DNA of 64,000 nt from Polaribacter sp. BM10 (GTDB lineage Bacteria > Bacteroidota > Bacteroidia > Flavobacteriales > Flavobacteriaceae). This document shows, one piece after another, positions 52,835 through 62,586 of the stretch (position 1 is its first letter; each line of letters begins with the position of its first letter). The stretch spans positions 2,252,001-2,316,000 of the forward strand of contig NZ_CP019704.1 in the NCBI RefSeq assembly GCF_002005425.1. Reading direction: 5' to 3'. Below the pieces are notes generated by a model. It was given only the letters and a program-made list of their open reading frames with translations, did not search any database and was not told the origin of the DNA. The position numbers and the translations under genes are program-made.

Positions 52835-55771
52835 TTATAATTTTATATTCAATTTTGTGTAGTAAAAAGAACCATTTGTTCCCATTTGCGTAGCATCCCA
52901 CAAACCTCCGCTATCAGTAAAGCTTTCTTGTTTTGTAGGGTAAATATTAAAAAGATTATTTGCGCCAATTTGCAAATTTATAAGTCTATTAAATTGATAA
53001 CTAAAATGTAAGTCTGTTGTTAATTTTGGCTGATAAATATCTATAGAAGCATCTAACCTTTCTACTTCTGAATTATTAAAATTAGCTAAATCTTGACTAA
53101 TTTGCCAATCGATTAGTTTAACGCTACTAAATCTTGTAAAATTTAAAGCCGTTTTAAGTTTTTTATACTGATAATTTACACCCAAACTAAATTTGTTATT
53201 TGGTGCAGAAGCTAGTAAATATTGTTGTTCTCTTTTGCCAAAAAAAGTTTCTTCATCTAACTCTTTATTATTAATATCTGTAATTATCATGTGATTGATA
53301 TTTCCAGAAAAGTCTAATGAAAGCTTGCTGTTTTCAAAATTCTTATACCAATTTAAAACAACATCTATACCAGTTGTTTTTGTACTAACTCCGTTTGCAA
53401 AAAACTGTACATTTTCGATGCCTAAACCCAAATCTGATGCATCAAAATTACCGCTTAAAATTATTCTGTCTTTAACTGCAACGTAATAAGCATCAAAGGT
53501 TGCATTTAAAGACTTATTAAATTTTGTAGCAAAACCTAAACTAAAGTTTTTGGCTTTTTCTTCTTTTAATTTTTCAATATTAAACCTTCTAGCAATAGGA
53601 CTATTATTGGGCACTAAAAAAGACTCTGACGGCTTGCTGCCAATAAAATTAGTAAACGTTAAGTTGTAATATATTTGTGCTAAAGATGGCGCTCTAAAAC
53701 CGGTGCTATAAGAACCTCTTAAATTAAGTTTATCTGAAATTTTGTATCGAGAAGCAAACTTAAAATTTAATGTGCTACCAAAATCACTGTAATACTCGTA
53801 TCTAACAGCAGAACCAATCATAAATTTTTTAGAAAAATCTACTTCTGTATCTAAATAAAAACTAAAATTAGAGCGACTTTTATCTAACTCATTTTCTGGA
53901 GAATACCCAGGAAAACCTTGTGAACCGCCAGGTCTTATTTTACCATTAAACGTTTTATAATCTTCTAAAGAAGTATCAGAATTTACTAAATTATCATTTA
54001 CATCGTAAGCAGCATAAGAGGCTTCTTCACCAGAAAAAATTTTATATTTATCTAAACGATGCTCTAAACCAAGTGCCACATTAAATCCGTAAGTGTTTTC
54101 ATTAAAATATTTTGAAAAATCGACACTTGTTGTATTCTGAATTAATTGATGTCCGCCTGCATCAAACTCTGTGGGCGAATTTTCTACCAAAGTTGCATTT
54201 AAGGTGTTTTTAATAAAGTAATGAAAGTTATTTCTTCCGAAGGTATTATTTAAATCGACACTCCAATCTTTATACGTTGTTAGCAAACCAACCGAAAAAG
54301 AATTGTCAATTATTTTTGAAGTGATTAAAGGATTGAATCCTGTTGGATAAATTTCTAGAACATTTCGTTCGCTTTGCTGTTTTCTTGTAAAGGCAAAAGC
54401 TTCTGTATTTTTATAATTTACGCCTCCGTTAAAGTAGAGTTTTGTCGATTTATAAATAGGAATTTCTGAGTTTAAAAAAAAACTTACTCCTTTTACCTCT
54501 GCTTGCCCGTATTTTTCTCTAGCTTCTGTTGCTGGTCTTGTGGTGTTTTCTAAAGAAATTGCTTCTGCAGAAAAATTAAAAAATCCATTTTTACTTATTT
54601 TTGTTCCGTAGTTTAAACCCAATTTAGTAGTAAAACCATCTGTTCTTTTCGGAAAAAAACGATTAGGATCTGCATTGTAAAAACCAAAAGTAGACTTAAC
54701 ATCTAGTGAATTATCATTGTCTTTTAGAACAATGTTTAATACACCCGCAATTGCATCTGAACCATATTGAGCAGAAGCGCCATCTCTTAAAAGTTCTATT
54801 CTTTTAATTGCTGAAATAGGAATTGCATTTAAATCTGTACCAGAATTACCTCTACCGCGTGTACCATAAAGGTTAATTAAAGAAGCTTGATGCCTTCTTT
54901 TACCATTAATTAAAACTAGTGTTTGATCTGGCCCCAAACCTCTAATAGTTGCCGGATCTATATGATCTGCGCCATCTGCACCAGATTGTTTGGTAGCATT
55001 AAATGAAGGAATTGCATATTGCAAAAATTGATTGACTTCTACTTGACTACTTTTTGCAGCTGTTTTTTCGATATCTATAAAATCTATTGCAACAGGCGTA
55101 TCGCTTGCAACTCTGTTTTTATTTCTAGAACCCACCACTTGTACTTCATCTAAATCTTGTCCTGATGCTAATATTATGGTGTGAAATTTATTTGGATACA
55201 ATTGTAATATTCTAGAATTATGACCAATAAAACTAACAACAATACTGTTGTTGGATAAAACCTCGAATTCAAATGTTCCATCTGTATTTGTAGTTGTGCC
55301 TACTAAAGTTTTTTCTTCTTGCAATGTTGCACCGCTTAAAGGAATATTTTCTGAACTTAAAACAATACCTTTAACTGTAATTTTTTTATTTAAAAATGCG
55401 CTATCAACAACAATATCTTTTTTAAAAACGGTATTTCCTCTAGCATGAATTTTTCGTTTATTAGACTCTTTCTTTTTGTAAATAACGTAATAACTATTTC
55501 CTAAATCGTCAAATAAAAAGGGTGTAATTTTTTCTAATAAAGAAATAGATTCTTTTAAAGATAAGTTTACAAAACTTTCTTCTTGCACAAACTTATTTGC
55601 TAGTAAATTAGCGTTATATGTAAAAAAAATCTTGTGTTCGTTACTAATTTTATCTAATAAAACAGCTAAAGGAACTTTTTCTTTTTTATGATTTTGAGAA
55701 AGTGTAGGTAAGGTGTTAAATGCAACAAAAACAAGTAATAAAAATTTTAAAAATACTATTTTCGAAAACAT
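52835..55771 (-). CDS. TonB-dependent receptor with STN signalling domain
   Basis: 978 residues. After the signal peptide comes an STN (secretin/TonB) domain (VPLAVLLDKISNEHKIFFTY ... SLLEKITPF, about 32-105), which transmits occupancy to a FecR-type anti-sigma factor. A carboxypeptidase-regulatory-like domain (VKGIVLSSENIPLSGATL), the plug (ATIRGLGPDQTLVLINGKRRHQ, IKRIELLRDGASAQYGSDAIAGVLNIVL) and the barrel (SFYYTKLNIKL end) follow. It is encoded 20 bases after fecR and forms a cell-surface signalling unit with the sigma factor. No susD is present; ligand unknown. Confidence 0.92.
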   Translation of the reverse strand: MFSKIVFLKFLLLVFVAFNTLPTLSQNHKKEKVPLAVLLDKISNEHKIFFTYNANLLANKFVQEESFVNLSLKESISLLEKITPFLFDDLGNSYYVIYKKKESNKRKIHARGNTVFKKDIVVDSAFLNKKITVKGIVLSSENIPLSGATLQEEKTLVGTTTNTDGTFEFEVLSNNSIVVSFIGHNSRILQLYPNKFHTIILASGQDLDEVQVVGSRNKNRVASDTPVAIDFIDIEKTAAKSSQVEVNQFLQYAIPSFNATKQSGADGADHIDPATIRGLGPDQTLVLINGKRRHQASLINLYGTRGRGNSGTDLNAIPISAIKRIELLRDGASAQYGSDAIAGVLNIVLKDNDNSLDVKSTFGFYNADPNRFFPKRTDGFTTKLGLNYGTKISKNGFFNFSAEAISLENTTRPATEAREKYGQAEVKGVSFFLNSEIPIYKSTKLYFNGGVNYKNTEAFAFTRKQQSERNVLEIYPTGFNPLITSKIIDNSFSVGLLTTYKDWSVDLNNTFGRNNFHYFIKNTLNATLVENSPTEFDAGGHQLIQNTTSVDFSKYFNENTYGFNVALGLEHRLDKYKIFSGEEASYAAYDVNDNLVNSDTSLEDYKTFNGKIRPGGSQGFPGYSPENELDKSRSNFSFYLDTEVDFSKKFMIGSAVRYEYYSDFGSTLNFKFASRYKISDKLNLRGSYSTGFRAPSLAQIYYNLTFTNFIGSKPSESFLVPNNSPIARRFNIEKLKEEKAKNFSLGFATKFNKSLNATFDAYYVAVKDRIILSGNFDASDLGLGIENVQFFANGVSTKTTGIDVVLNWYKNFENSKLSLDFSGNINHMIITDINNKELDEETFFGKREQQYLLASAPNNKFSLGVNYQYKKLKTALNFTRFSSVKLIDWQISQDLANFNNSEVERLDASIDIYQPKLTTDLHFSYQFNRLINLQIGANNLFNIYPTKQESFTDSGGLWDATQMGTNGSFYYTKLNIKL

Positions 55772-55791
55772 CTATAAATTTAAAATTACAC

Positions 55792-56781
55792 TTATTTTTT
55801 GCTAATTACTAAAGAGTTGTCTTCTTTAACAATTGCTACATTTACAGATTTTTCTATTGCTTGTAAACAAATATCTATGTTGGTAATTGGTACAGCACCT
55901 GTAATTGATAATTTTTTACTCTCTTCATCTTTAAAAATAATAGAAAACCCATAAGATTCTTTTATTTTTTCCATTGCATCTTCTAAAGATAAGTTATCGA
56001 ACAATAAAGAACCGTTTTTCCATGAAGTTTTTATTCTAGCATTAAAAATGTTTTTATCTTCTAATACTTTATTTTTTTCTGATGAATACGAAATATAGTT
56101 CCCCGGAATCATCTTTTTATCTTGGCCGTTTTTAAGTTTTAGCCAAATATTTCCTTCTTCTAAAAACACATCTGTTTTCTTTCTTTTGGTACTTACGTTA
56201 AAAGATGTTCCGTAGACTTCTACAGACAAATCATCTGTTAACACCCAAAACTTAGCATTGGTTGCTATTTTTTTATCAACCTGAAAAAAGGCTTCACCTT
56301 TTAACCAAACTTTTCTACTTTCATTTTTATAATAAGATAAACTAGAATTAGAATTTAGTGTAACATCACTACCGTCTTTAAGTTTAATCGTTAAAATTTC
56401 TCCGTAATTTGTTTTATGCGTAATTCTAGTATTTCTATTGATAAAATACACACCTAAAACCATCAATAGAAGAATTGATGCAACTGCACCATATTTATGT
56501 AAATGTCTTAATTTTCTTTTTGGTTGTTTTTGTTTTGCTTTAATTTTAGCTTCTAATTTTTGCCATTCGAAAGCAACTTTTTCTTTACCAACTTGTTTTT
56601 TATTAAAAGAAACACCAATAACAAGATCTTTAGCTTCATTCACTAAATCTTGTTTATCAGGATTATTAGCTATCCAAAAATCCCAAAAACCCACATCGGT
56701 TCCGTTGTTTTGAAAAACCCAATTTTTAAATGAATTATCATCTAAAAAATCGTTTATGCTATCATAATTTTTCTTACTCAT
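55792..56781 (-). CDS. FecR-family anti-sigma factor
   Basis: 329 residues. The cytoplasmic N-terminus (about 1-90) should bind the sigma factor, one membrane segment follows (GAVASILLLMVLGVYFINR, about 94-112), then a periplasmic FecR domain (TNYGEILTIKLKDGSDVTLNSNSSLSYY, VWLKGEAFFQVDKK, DLSVEVYGTSFNVS) and a C-terminal DUF4974-type part (LLFDNLSLEDAMEKIKESYGFSI). It relays the signal from the STN receptor to the ECF sigma factor encoded upstream. The 70-base gap from the sigma gene and the 20-base gap to the receptor fit one operon. Confidence 0.93.
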   Translation of the reverse strand: MSKKNYDSINDFLDDNSFKNWVFQNNGTDVGFWDFWIANNPDKQDLVNEAKDLVIGVSFNKKQVGKEKVAFEWQKLEAKIKAKQKQPKRKLRHLHKYGAVASILLLMVLGVYFINRNTRITHKTNYGEILTIKLKDGSDVTLNSNSSLSYYKNESRKVWLKGEAFFQVDKKIATNAKFWVLTDDLSVEVYGTSFNVSTKRKKTDVFLEEGNIWLKLKNGQDKKMIPGNYISYSSEKNKVLEDKNIFNARIKTSWKNGSLLFDNLSLEDAMEKIKESYGFSIIFKDEESKKLSITGAVPITNIDICLQAIEKSVNVAIVKEDNSLVISKK

Positions 56782-56850
56782 TATCTATTAAATGTATAGA
56801 ATCTATTTGTATAAGGTATTTATTGCTTTTTTATACCCTTATTTTTTTTA

Positions 56851-57417
56851 TTAAAACTTAAATAATTTTATAATCGAAATTTCTTCCTTTAAGTTTTTAA
56901 TTGCTTTATGTAAAGTATTTACGACACTTTGGTAGTTAATACCCATTATTTCAGAAATTTCTTTCGCTTTTAAACCGCTGTAATATTTTAAGTAAACTGC
57001 CTCTTTTTGTCTTTTTGGTAATTTATTTAAAAGCTGTGTTAAATTTTTATTTTTAAAGCTTTCAACTTCTTGATTTGTTATCAACTCCTCTGCCGTAAAT
57101 TGAATGTCTACAAAATTTTCATTTGAAAAATCTGTTGGTTTTACTTTTTCGTTTTTCTTAATTACTTTTAATAAAAATCGTTTGTAAGATGTAAAAAGGT
57201 AAGGTGCAATTGTATCTAAATCGCTTAAATTTTCTCTATGTTCATAAACGTACATAAAAAAGTCTTGCAAAGTATCTTCTGTTAGCGCTTCATCTTTACT
57301 TATCTTTAAACCGTAACTATGTAAATTAGAGTAATAAGTTTCAAAAAGAACAGAAAACGCTTTTAAATCACCTTCTTTTAAAGATTTCCATAAATATTTG
57401 TCTGTTAATTTTTCCAT
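56851..57417 (-). CDS. ECF sigma-70 factor
   Basis: 188 residues. Region 2 is in FSVLFETYYSNLHSYGLKI and TEDTLQDFFMYVYEHRENL. Region 4 is in LPKRQKEAVYLKYYSGLKAKEISEIMGINYQSVVNTLHKAIKNLK, with the HTH towards the C-terminus. It is the FecI-like partner of the FecR protein encoded next and probably drives the receptor gene. It is divergent from moxR. Confidence 0.93.
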   Translation of the reverse strand: MEKLTDKYLWKSLKEGDLKAFSVLFETYYSNLHSYGLKISKDEALTEDTLQDFFMYVYEHRENLSDLDTIAPYLFTSYKRFLLKVIKKNEKVKPTDFSNENFVDIQFTAEELITNQEVESFKNKNLTQLLNKLPKRQKEAVYLKYYSGLKAKEISEIMGINYQSVVNTLHKAIKNLKEEISIIKLFKF

Positions 57418-57566
57418 TTATATTTTTAAGGGCTAATAATTGTTTAAAAATAACAAAAATATATCAATCATCTTTAACCTACTTTTAACAAAAACAAATA
57501 TGTTAAAATTGTAGTTTTGTTACTATAAGATTATTACGAGATATATAACGCCTAATATAAAATACA

Positions 57567-58556
57567 ATGGATATAGATGTAAGAGCTATTAATGAAAAAA
57601 TTGAGAGAGAAAGTGCTTTTATAGACATTCTTACTTTAGAAATGAACAAAGTTATTGTAGGTCAAAAGCAAATGATAGAAAGTTTGCTAATTGGTTTACT
57701 TGGTAATGGTCATATTTTACTAGAAGGTGTGCCTGGTTTGGCAAAAACCCTAGCAATTAACACGCTATCTAAAGCAGTACAAGGTAGTTTTAGTAGAGTA
57801 CAATTTACACCAGATTTACTACCTGCAGATGTTGTTGGAACCATGATTTACAACATGAAAGAAAACGACTTTGCAATTAAAAAAGGACCAATTTTTGCAA
57901 ACTTTGTTTTAGCAGATGAGATTAACAGAGCACCAGCAAAAGTACAATCTGCGCTATTAGAAGCAATGCAAGAGCGTCAAATTACCATTGGCGACACAAC
58001 CTTTAAATTAGACGAACCATTCTTAGTAATGGCAACTCAAAACCCTGTAGAACAAGAAGGTACTTACCCATTACCAGAAGCACAGGTAGATAGATTTATG
58101 CTTAAAGTTGTAATAGATTATCCTAAGTTACAAGACGAGCAAGTAATTATGCGTCAAAATTTAACTGGCGGATTCGCAAAAGTAAATCCAGTAATTTCTG
58201 TAGACCAAATTATTAAAGCAAGAGAAGTTGCTAATGAGGTTTATATGGATGAAAAAATAGAAAAATACATACTAGACATCATTTTTGCGACACGTTATCC
58301 AGAAAAATACAACTTACCACAATTAAAAGATTTAATAAATTTTGGTGCATCACCTCGTGGAAGCATCAATTTAGCCAAAGCAGCTAAATGTTATGCTTTT
58401 ATAAAACGAAGAGGTTATGTAATACCAGAAGACGTTAGAGCTGTTGTAAAAGATGTTTTACGTCACAGAATTGGTATTACTTATGAAGCAGAAGCAGAAA
58501 ATGTAACATCTGTAGACATTATCAATTCTATTATTAACGAAGTAGAAGTGCCATAG
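57567..58556 (+). CDS. moxR: MoxR-family AAA+ ATPase
   Basis: 329 residues: Walker A GVPGLAKT, pore-loop region PDLLPADVVGT, Walker B VLADEINRAPAKVQSALLEAMQE, sensor QNPVEQEGTYPLPEAQ(V)DRF, and the lid domain with GASPRGSINLAKAAKCYAF. It is a chaperone-like ATPase acting with the DUF58 and VWA proteins of the Bat operon. TAGTTTTG (57512-57519) is a good -7 element 48 bases upstream, so the operon starts here. Confidence 0.95.
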   Translation: MDIDVRAINEKIERESAFIDILTLEMNKVIVGQKQMIESLLIGLLGNGHILLEGVPGLAKTLAINTLSKAVQGSFSRVQFTPDLLPADVVGTMIYNMKENDFAIKKGPIFANFVLADEINRAPAKVQSALLEAMQERQITIGDTTFKLDEPFLVMATQNPVEQEGTYPLPEAQVDRFMLKVVIDYPKLQDEQVIMRQNLTGGFAKVNPVISVDQIIKAREVANEVYMDEKIEKYILDIIFATRYPEKYNLPQLKDLINFGASPRGSINLAKAAKCYAFIKRRGYVIPEDVRAVVKDVLRHRIGITYEAEAENVTSVDIINSIINEVEVP

Positions 58557-58562
58557 AAGCTA

Positions 58563-58618
58563 TTAGCAATTTGCCTTTAGCCTTTCGCTAAAAGCTAACT
58601 CACTAAAAGCCAAAAGCA
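58563..58618. repeat. Short imperfect repeat block between moxR and the DUF58 gene
   Basis: CTAAAAGC occurs at 58588-58595 and 58603-58610, CCAAAAGC at 58610-58617, and inverted partners (TTTAGCCTTT) at 58575-58584. The block is low-complexity and fills the whole 66-base intergenic gap. Such AAAGC/GCTTT filler occurs in flavobacterial intergenic DNA. Function unknown. Confidence 0.45.
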
Positions 58619-58622
58619 AAAA

Positions 58623-59492
58623 ATGGATACAAAAGAAATACTTAAAAAAGTTCGTAAAATAGAAATTAAGACAAAGCGTTTGTCTAATGATATTTTTGGC
58701 GGAGAATACCATTCTTCTTTCAAAGGGCGTGGTATGACTTTTTCTGAAGTTCGCCAATATCAATTTGGTGATGATGTTAGAGCAATCGATTGGAATGTAA
58801 CAGCAAGATACAACGAACCGTATATTAAAGTTTTTGAAGAAGAAAGAGAACTAACCATGATGCTTTTAGTAGACGTATCTGGATCAGAACTTTTTGGTAC
58901 TTCAACACAATTTAAAAAAGACACAGTTACAGAAATTGCAGCAACACTTGCGTTTTCTGCAACTCAAAACAACGATAAAGTTGGTTTAATTTTATTTTCT
59001 GATGATATAGAACTCTTCATTCCTCCTAAAAAAGGAAAAAGTCATGTTTTACGAATTATTAGAGAATTAATCGAGTTTCAACCTAAAAGTAAAAAAACTA
59101 ATATTGCAGCAGCATTAAAGTTTTTATCTAGTGTGCTTAAAAAAAGAGCAATTGTTTTTATGTTATCAGATTTTATGGATGATGATTATGAAAAAACACT
59201 AAAAATAGCTGCAAAAAAGCACGATTTAACTGGTATTCGAGTTTTTGATAAACATGATGAAGAAATTCCTAATCTAGGAATGGTGCCAATGTTAGATGCA
59301 GAAACAGGTAACATTTTAACTATAAATACTGCATCAAAATCTGTAAGAACAAATTATAAAGCAAACGCCTTAAGACTAACAGATTATTACTTAAACATGT
59401 TTAAAAGAAGTGGTGCAGGTGCCGTAAATACTAGAGTAGACGAAAATTATGTAAAAAAATTATTAAGATATTTTAAGCATAAAGGAAAGTAA
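58623..59492 (+). CDS. DUF58 protein of the Bat operon
   Basis: 289 residues. DUF58 signature: SSFKGRGMTFSEVRQYQFGDDVRAIDWNVTARYNEPYIKVFEEERELTMMLLVDVSGS is the core, where GDD-R-IDW-R identifies the family and DVSGS is a degenerate MIDAS motif of the VWA-like fold. It works with MoxR and the BatA/B proteins in envelope maintenance and stress tolerance. No signal peptide or membrane segment is seen, so it is cytoplasmic. Confidence 0.93.
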   Translation: MDTKEILKKVRKIEIKTKRLSNDIFGGEYHSSFKGRGMTFSEVRQYQFGDDVRAIDWNVTARYNEPYIKVFEEERELTMMLLVDVSGSELFGTSTQFKKDTVTEIAATLAFSATQNNDKVGLILFSDDIELFIPPKKGKSHVLRIIRELIEFQPKSKKTNIAAALKFLSSVLKKRAIVFMLSDFMDDDYEKTLKIAAKKHDLTGIRVFDKHDEEIPNLGMVPMLDAETGNILTINTASKSVRTNYKANALRLTDYYLNMFKRSGAGAVNTRVDENYVKKLLRYFKHKGK

Positions 59493-59556
59493 ATTAACAA
59501 AATATCAGTTCGGGTGAATTTTGAGAAGAATGAACAAATTAGTATCGAAAGCTAAA

Positions 59557-60477
59557 ATGATGAAAAAACAGATATTCTATATATTATTTCTTATTTCGAC
59601 CATAAGTTTTGCACAAAACCCAATGGTAAAAGCAGAAATTGATACAACCAATATTAGAATTGGAGAACAGTTTCAATTAAAAATTTCTGTAGATGAAACA
59701 AAGAATGTAATTATTCCGAAGATAAAATTAAAAGGTTTAGAAATTGTAGACTCTACAAAAGTAGATACTCTTAAAAATAGCTTAATTAGAAAATACATTT
59801 TAACAGGTTTTGATAGCGGTGCATTTTACATTCCGCAACAACAAATCTTTGTAAAAAACCAAGCTTATTTAACAGATTCTTTATTGGTAAATGTTGCTAC
59901 AATCGCTGTAGATACTACAAAAGTCAAGAAATTTCCAATTAAAGCCATAAAAGCAGAACCATATACTTTCGACGATTTTAAAATCTACATTTATATTGCT
60001 TTGGCTATTTTGGCAATTATTGGTTTTTGGATTTATTGGTTCGTAATCAGAAAAAGAAAAGAGGAAGAAGAAGCGCCAACTTACAGAACTTTGCCTCCTT
60101 ACGAAGAAGCTATTTTTAAATTAAATGAATTAGACGAAAAACTATTGTGGCAAAACAATAAAGTAAAAGAATATTATTCTGAACTAACAGAAATTGTTAG
60201 AGGTTACATCGAAAGAGAATTAAATGTACCTGCTTTAGAAAACACCACAGATGAAGTTTTAGAAATGATTAACGATTTTAAAAAGTCTGATACAATAGAA
60301 ACTTCTAAAGAAACAATTGCCAAGTTAAAAGATTTACTACGTGAAGCAGATTTAGTAAAATTTGCAAAATCGAAACCATTAGCAATAGAAATAGAAGACG
60401 ATAGAAAAGACGCAGAATTTATTATAGGAAATTTAAAACCTAAACAAATAACAGCACAAGAAGATGAACTGGAGTAA
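59557..60477 (+). CDS. Bat-operon membrane protein with N-terminal BatD-like domain
   Basis: Two adjacent ATG codons at 59557/59560 put a signal peptide (KKQIFYILFLISTISFAQN) at the N-terminus and are preferred over a TTG at 59521 or an ATG at 59530; the product is about 306 residues. A periplasmic beta-sandwich (about 20-125) with VKAEIDTTNIRIGEQFQLKI is BatD-like. One membrane segment follows (IYIYIALAILAIIGFWIYWFVI), then a cytoplasmic helical domain (EAIFKLNELDEKLLWQNNKVKEYYSELTEIVRGYIERELNVPALE). It overlaps batA by 14 bases. It is conserved in flavobacterial Bat operons without a standard name known to me. Confidence 0.85.
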   Translation: MMKKQIFYILFLISTISFAQNPMVKAEIDTTNIRIGEQFQLKISVDETKNVIIPKIKLKGLEIVDSTKVDTLKNSLIRKYILTGFDSGAFYIPQQQIFVKNQAYLTDSLLVNVATIAVDTTKVKKFPIKAIKAEPYTFDDFKIYIYIALAILAIIGFWIYWFVIRKRKEEEEAPTYRTLPPYEEAIFKLNELDEKLLWQNNKVKEYYSELTEIVRGYIERELNVPALENTTDEVLEMINDFKKSDTIETSKETIAKLKDLLREADLVKFAKSKPLAIEIEDDRKDAEFIIGNLKPKQITAQEDELE

Positions 60478-61471
60478 TTTCGAATTTTTAAATATTGAGT
60501 TTCTCTGGCTATTAATATTAATTCCGTTATTAGCTGTTTGGCATTTTTTTATGCGAAAAAAAGATGCAGCAGTTTTAACAATGCCAAGTATTAAAGGTTT
60601 TAAAGCAGAAACATCTATTCTAGCAAAGTTAAAACCGATACTTTACGTTTTAAGATTATTAGCTTTAGCCGCAATTATTGTAGCATTGGCAAGACCAAGA
60701 AATGTTTCTGTTAGTAAAAAAACAAAAACAAATAAAGGAATCGATATTGTAATGGCAATCGATATTTCTGCAAGTATGCTTGCAAGAGATTTAAAACCAA
60801 ACAGACTAGAAGCACTTAAAAAGGTTGCTGTAAATTTTATAGACAGAAGGCCAAACGATAGAATTGGTATTGTTGTTTACGCAGGTGAAAGTTTTACAAA
60901 AACACCTATAACTAGTGATAAAGGCATTGTAAAAAGATCCATTTCTGAATTAAAATGGGGACAATTAGAAAACGGAACTGCAATAGGAATGGGTTTAGGT
61001 TCTGGAGTTAACAGGCTTAAAGAAAGTAAAGCTAAAAGTAAAGTAATTATTTTACTAACAGATGGTGTAAATAACTCTGGTAATATCGACCCGAGAACAG
61101 CAACAGAGTTGGCAAAAGAATTAAACATTAAAGTGTATACTATTGGTATTGGTACAAATGGTATGGCAGATTTTCCTTGGAGTAGAGACCCAAGAACAGG
61201 CAAATTAAACTTTAGAAAGCAACAAGTAACAATAGACGAAAAACTTTTAGAAGAAATTGCTGCAGAAACAGAAGGAAAATATTTTAGAGCTACAGATAAT
61301 GAATCTTTAAAAGAGATTTATGATGAAATTGACAAGCTAGAAAAAACTAAAATAGAAGAGTTTAAGTATTACAATTACCAAGAAAAATTTAGAATTTTTG
61401 TCTTTTTAGGTTTAAGCCTATTAGTTTTAGAATTTATTTTAAGAAACACATTATTTAAGAGTTTTATATAA
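60464..61471 (+). CDS. batA: VWA-domain membrane protein BatA
   Basis: 335 residues with membrane segments at the N-terminus (about 11-27 and 58-78) and one at the C-terminus (IFVFLGLSLLVLEFIL). The VWA domain between them has an intact MIDAS: DISAS (DxSxS), the Thr region NGTAIGMG, and LLTDGVNN. BatA is a membrane-anchored, metal-dependent interaction module. It is followed directly by batB without a gap, and the two are sequence-related. Confidence 0.93.
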   Translation: MNWSNFEFLNIEFLWLLILIPLLAVWHFFMRKKDAAVLTMPSIKGFKAETSILAKLKPILYVLRLLALAAIIVALARPRNVSVSKKTKTNKGIDIVMAIDISASMLARDLKPNRLEALKKVAVNFIDRRPNDRIGIVVYAGESFTKTPITSDKGIVKRSISELKWGQLENGTAIGMGLGSGVNRLKESKAKSKVIILLTDGVNNSGNIDPRTATELAKELNIKVYTIGIGTNGMADFPWSRDPRTGKLNFRKQQVTIDEKLLEEIAAETEGKYFRATDNESLKEIYDEIDKLEKTKIEEFKYYNYQEKFRIFVFLGLSLLVLEFILRNTLFKSFI

Positions 61472-62521
61472 ATGTACAGAATAGAAGAACCAATTTATTT
61501 TTATTTACTTACAATCATTCCGGTAATGGTTGTTATTTTCTTGTTGGTTTTTTGGTGGAAAAAAAGAACACAACGCAAGTTTTCTAATGCTCTTTTGTTA
61601 AAAAAATTAGCACCAAACTCATCAGCTTTTAAAACTACTTTAAAATTAGTTTTTCTACTGTTAGGAATTAGCTTTTTAATTATTTCTCTAACAAACCCAA
61701 AAATGGGTACAAAACTAAAAACTGTAAAAAGAGAAGGTGTAGATATTGTTTTTGCTTTAGATGTTTCTAAAAGTATGCTTGCAGAAGACATTGCACCAAA
61801 TAGATTAGAAAAAGCAAAACAAATTATCTCTAAAACAATAGATAAATTAGGCTCTGATAGAGTTGGTATTATTGTTTATGCAGGTAATTCTTATCCGTTA
61901 TTACCCATAACTACAGATCACGGTGCCGCAAATATGTTTTTACAAAACGCCAATCCAGATATGGTTTCTAGCCAAGGTACAGATATTAATGGCGCTTTAG
62001 AACTAGCAAAAACGTATTATAATAATGACGATCAAACAAATCGTTTTTTAATTATTCTTTCTGATGGTGAAGATCATCAAGAAGAAACAAAACAAGTTGC
62101 ACAAAACTTAGCTAACGAAGGTGTAAAAATTTATACTGTTGGCGTTGGTACAGAAAAAGGAGGACCAATACCAATGCGTTTAAATGGCTCTATGATTGGC
62201 TATAAAAAAGATAATAAAGGCGAAACTGTAATTACAAAACGTAAACCAGAAGTTTTAAAAGGAATTGCAGATATAGCTGATGGCGCTTATATTGATGGTA
62301 ATATCACCGAGAAACCTGTAAATGCTATGGCAGAGATAATTGCCAATGCAGAAAAAAATGAATTCGAAACCAAACAATTTTCTGATTATAAAGATCAGTT
62401 TCAATGGTTTTTGGCATTAGGTTTGCTATTTCTAGTGATAGATGTATTCTTATTTGATAAGAAAACAAAATGGCTAAGAAAAGTAGATTTATTTAATGAA
62501 GAAAAGAATCTAAAAAAATAG
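61472..62521 (+). CDS. batB: VWA-domain membrane protein BatB
   Basis: 349 residues with the same topology as BatA: two N-terminal membrane segments, a VWA domain with MIDAS residues DVSKS, SSQGTDING and LSDGEDHQE, and a C-terminal membrane segment (FLALGLLFLVIDVFLF). Its start codon follows the batA stop immediately. BatA and BatB presumably form a complex together with BatC. Confidence 0.93.
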   Translation: MYRIEEPIYFYLLTIIPVMVVIFLLVFWWKKRTQRKFSNALLLKKLAPNSSAFKTTLKLVFLLLGISFLIISLTNPKMGTKLKTVKREGVDIVFALDVSKSMLAEDIAPNRLEKAKQIISKTIDKLGSDRVGIIVYAGNSYPLLPITTDHGAANMFLQNANPDMVSSQGTDINGALELAKTYYNNDDQTNRFLIILSDGEDHQEETKQVAQNLANEGVKIYTVGVGTEKGGPIPMRLNGSMIGYKKDNKGETVITKRKPEVLKGIADIADGAYIDGNITEKPVNAMAEIIANAEKNEFETKQFSDYKDQFQWFLALGLLFLVIDVFLFDKKTKWLRKVDLFNEEKNLKK

Positions 62522-62586
62522 TAGAACACAACTTCTATTAATACTTATTATAACCAAGTATTTTGAAGTAAAAAACAAAACAGATA

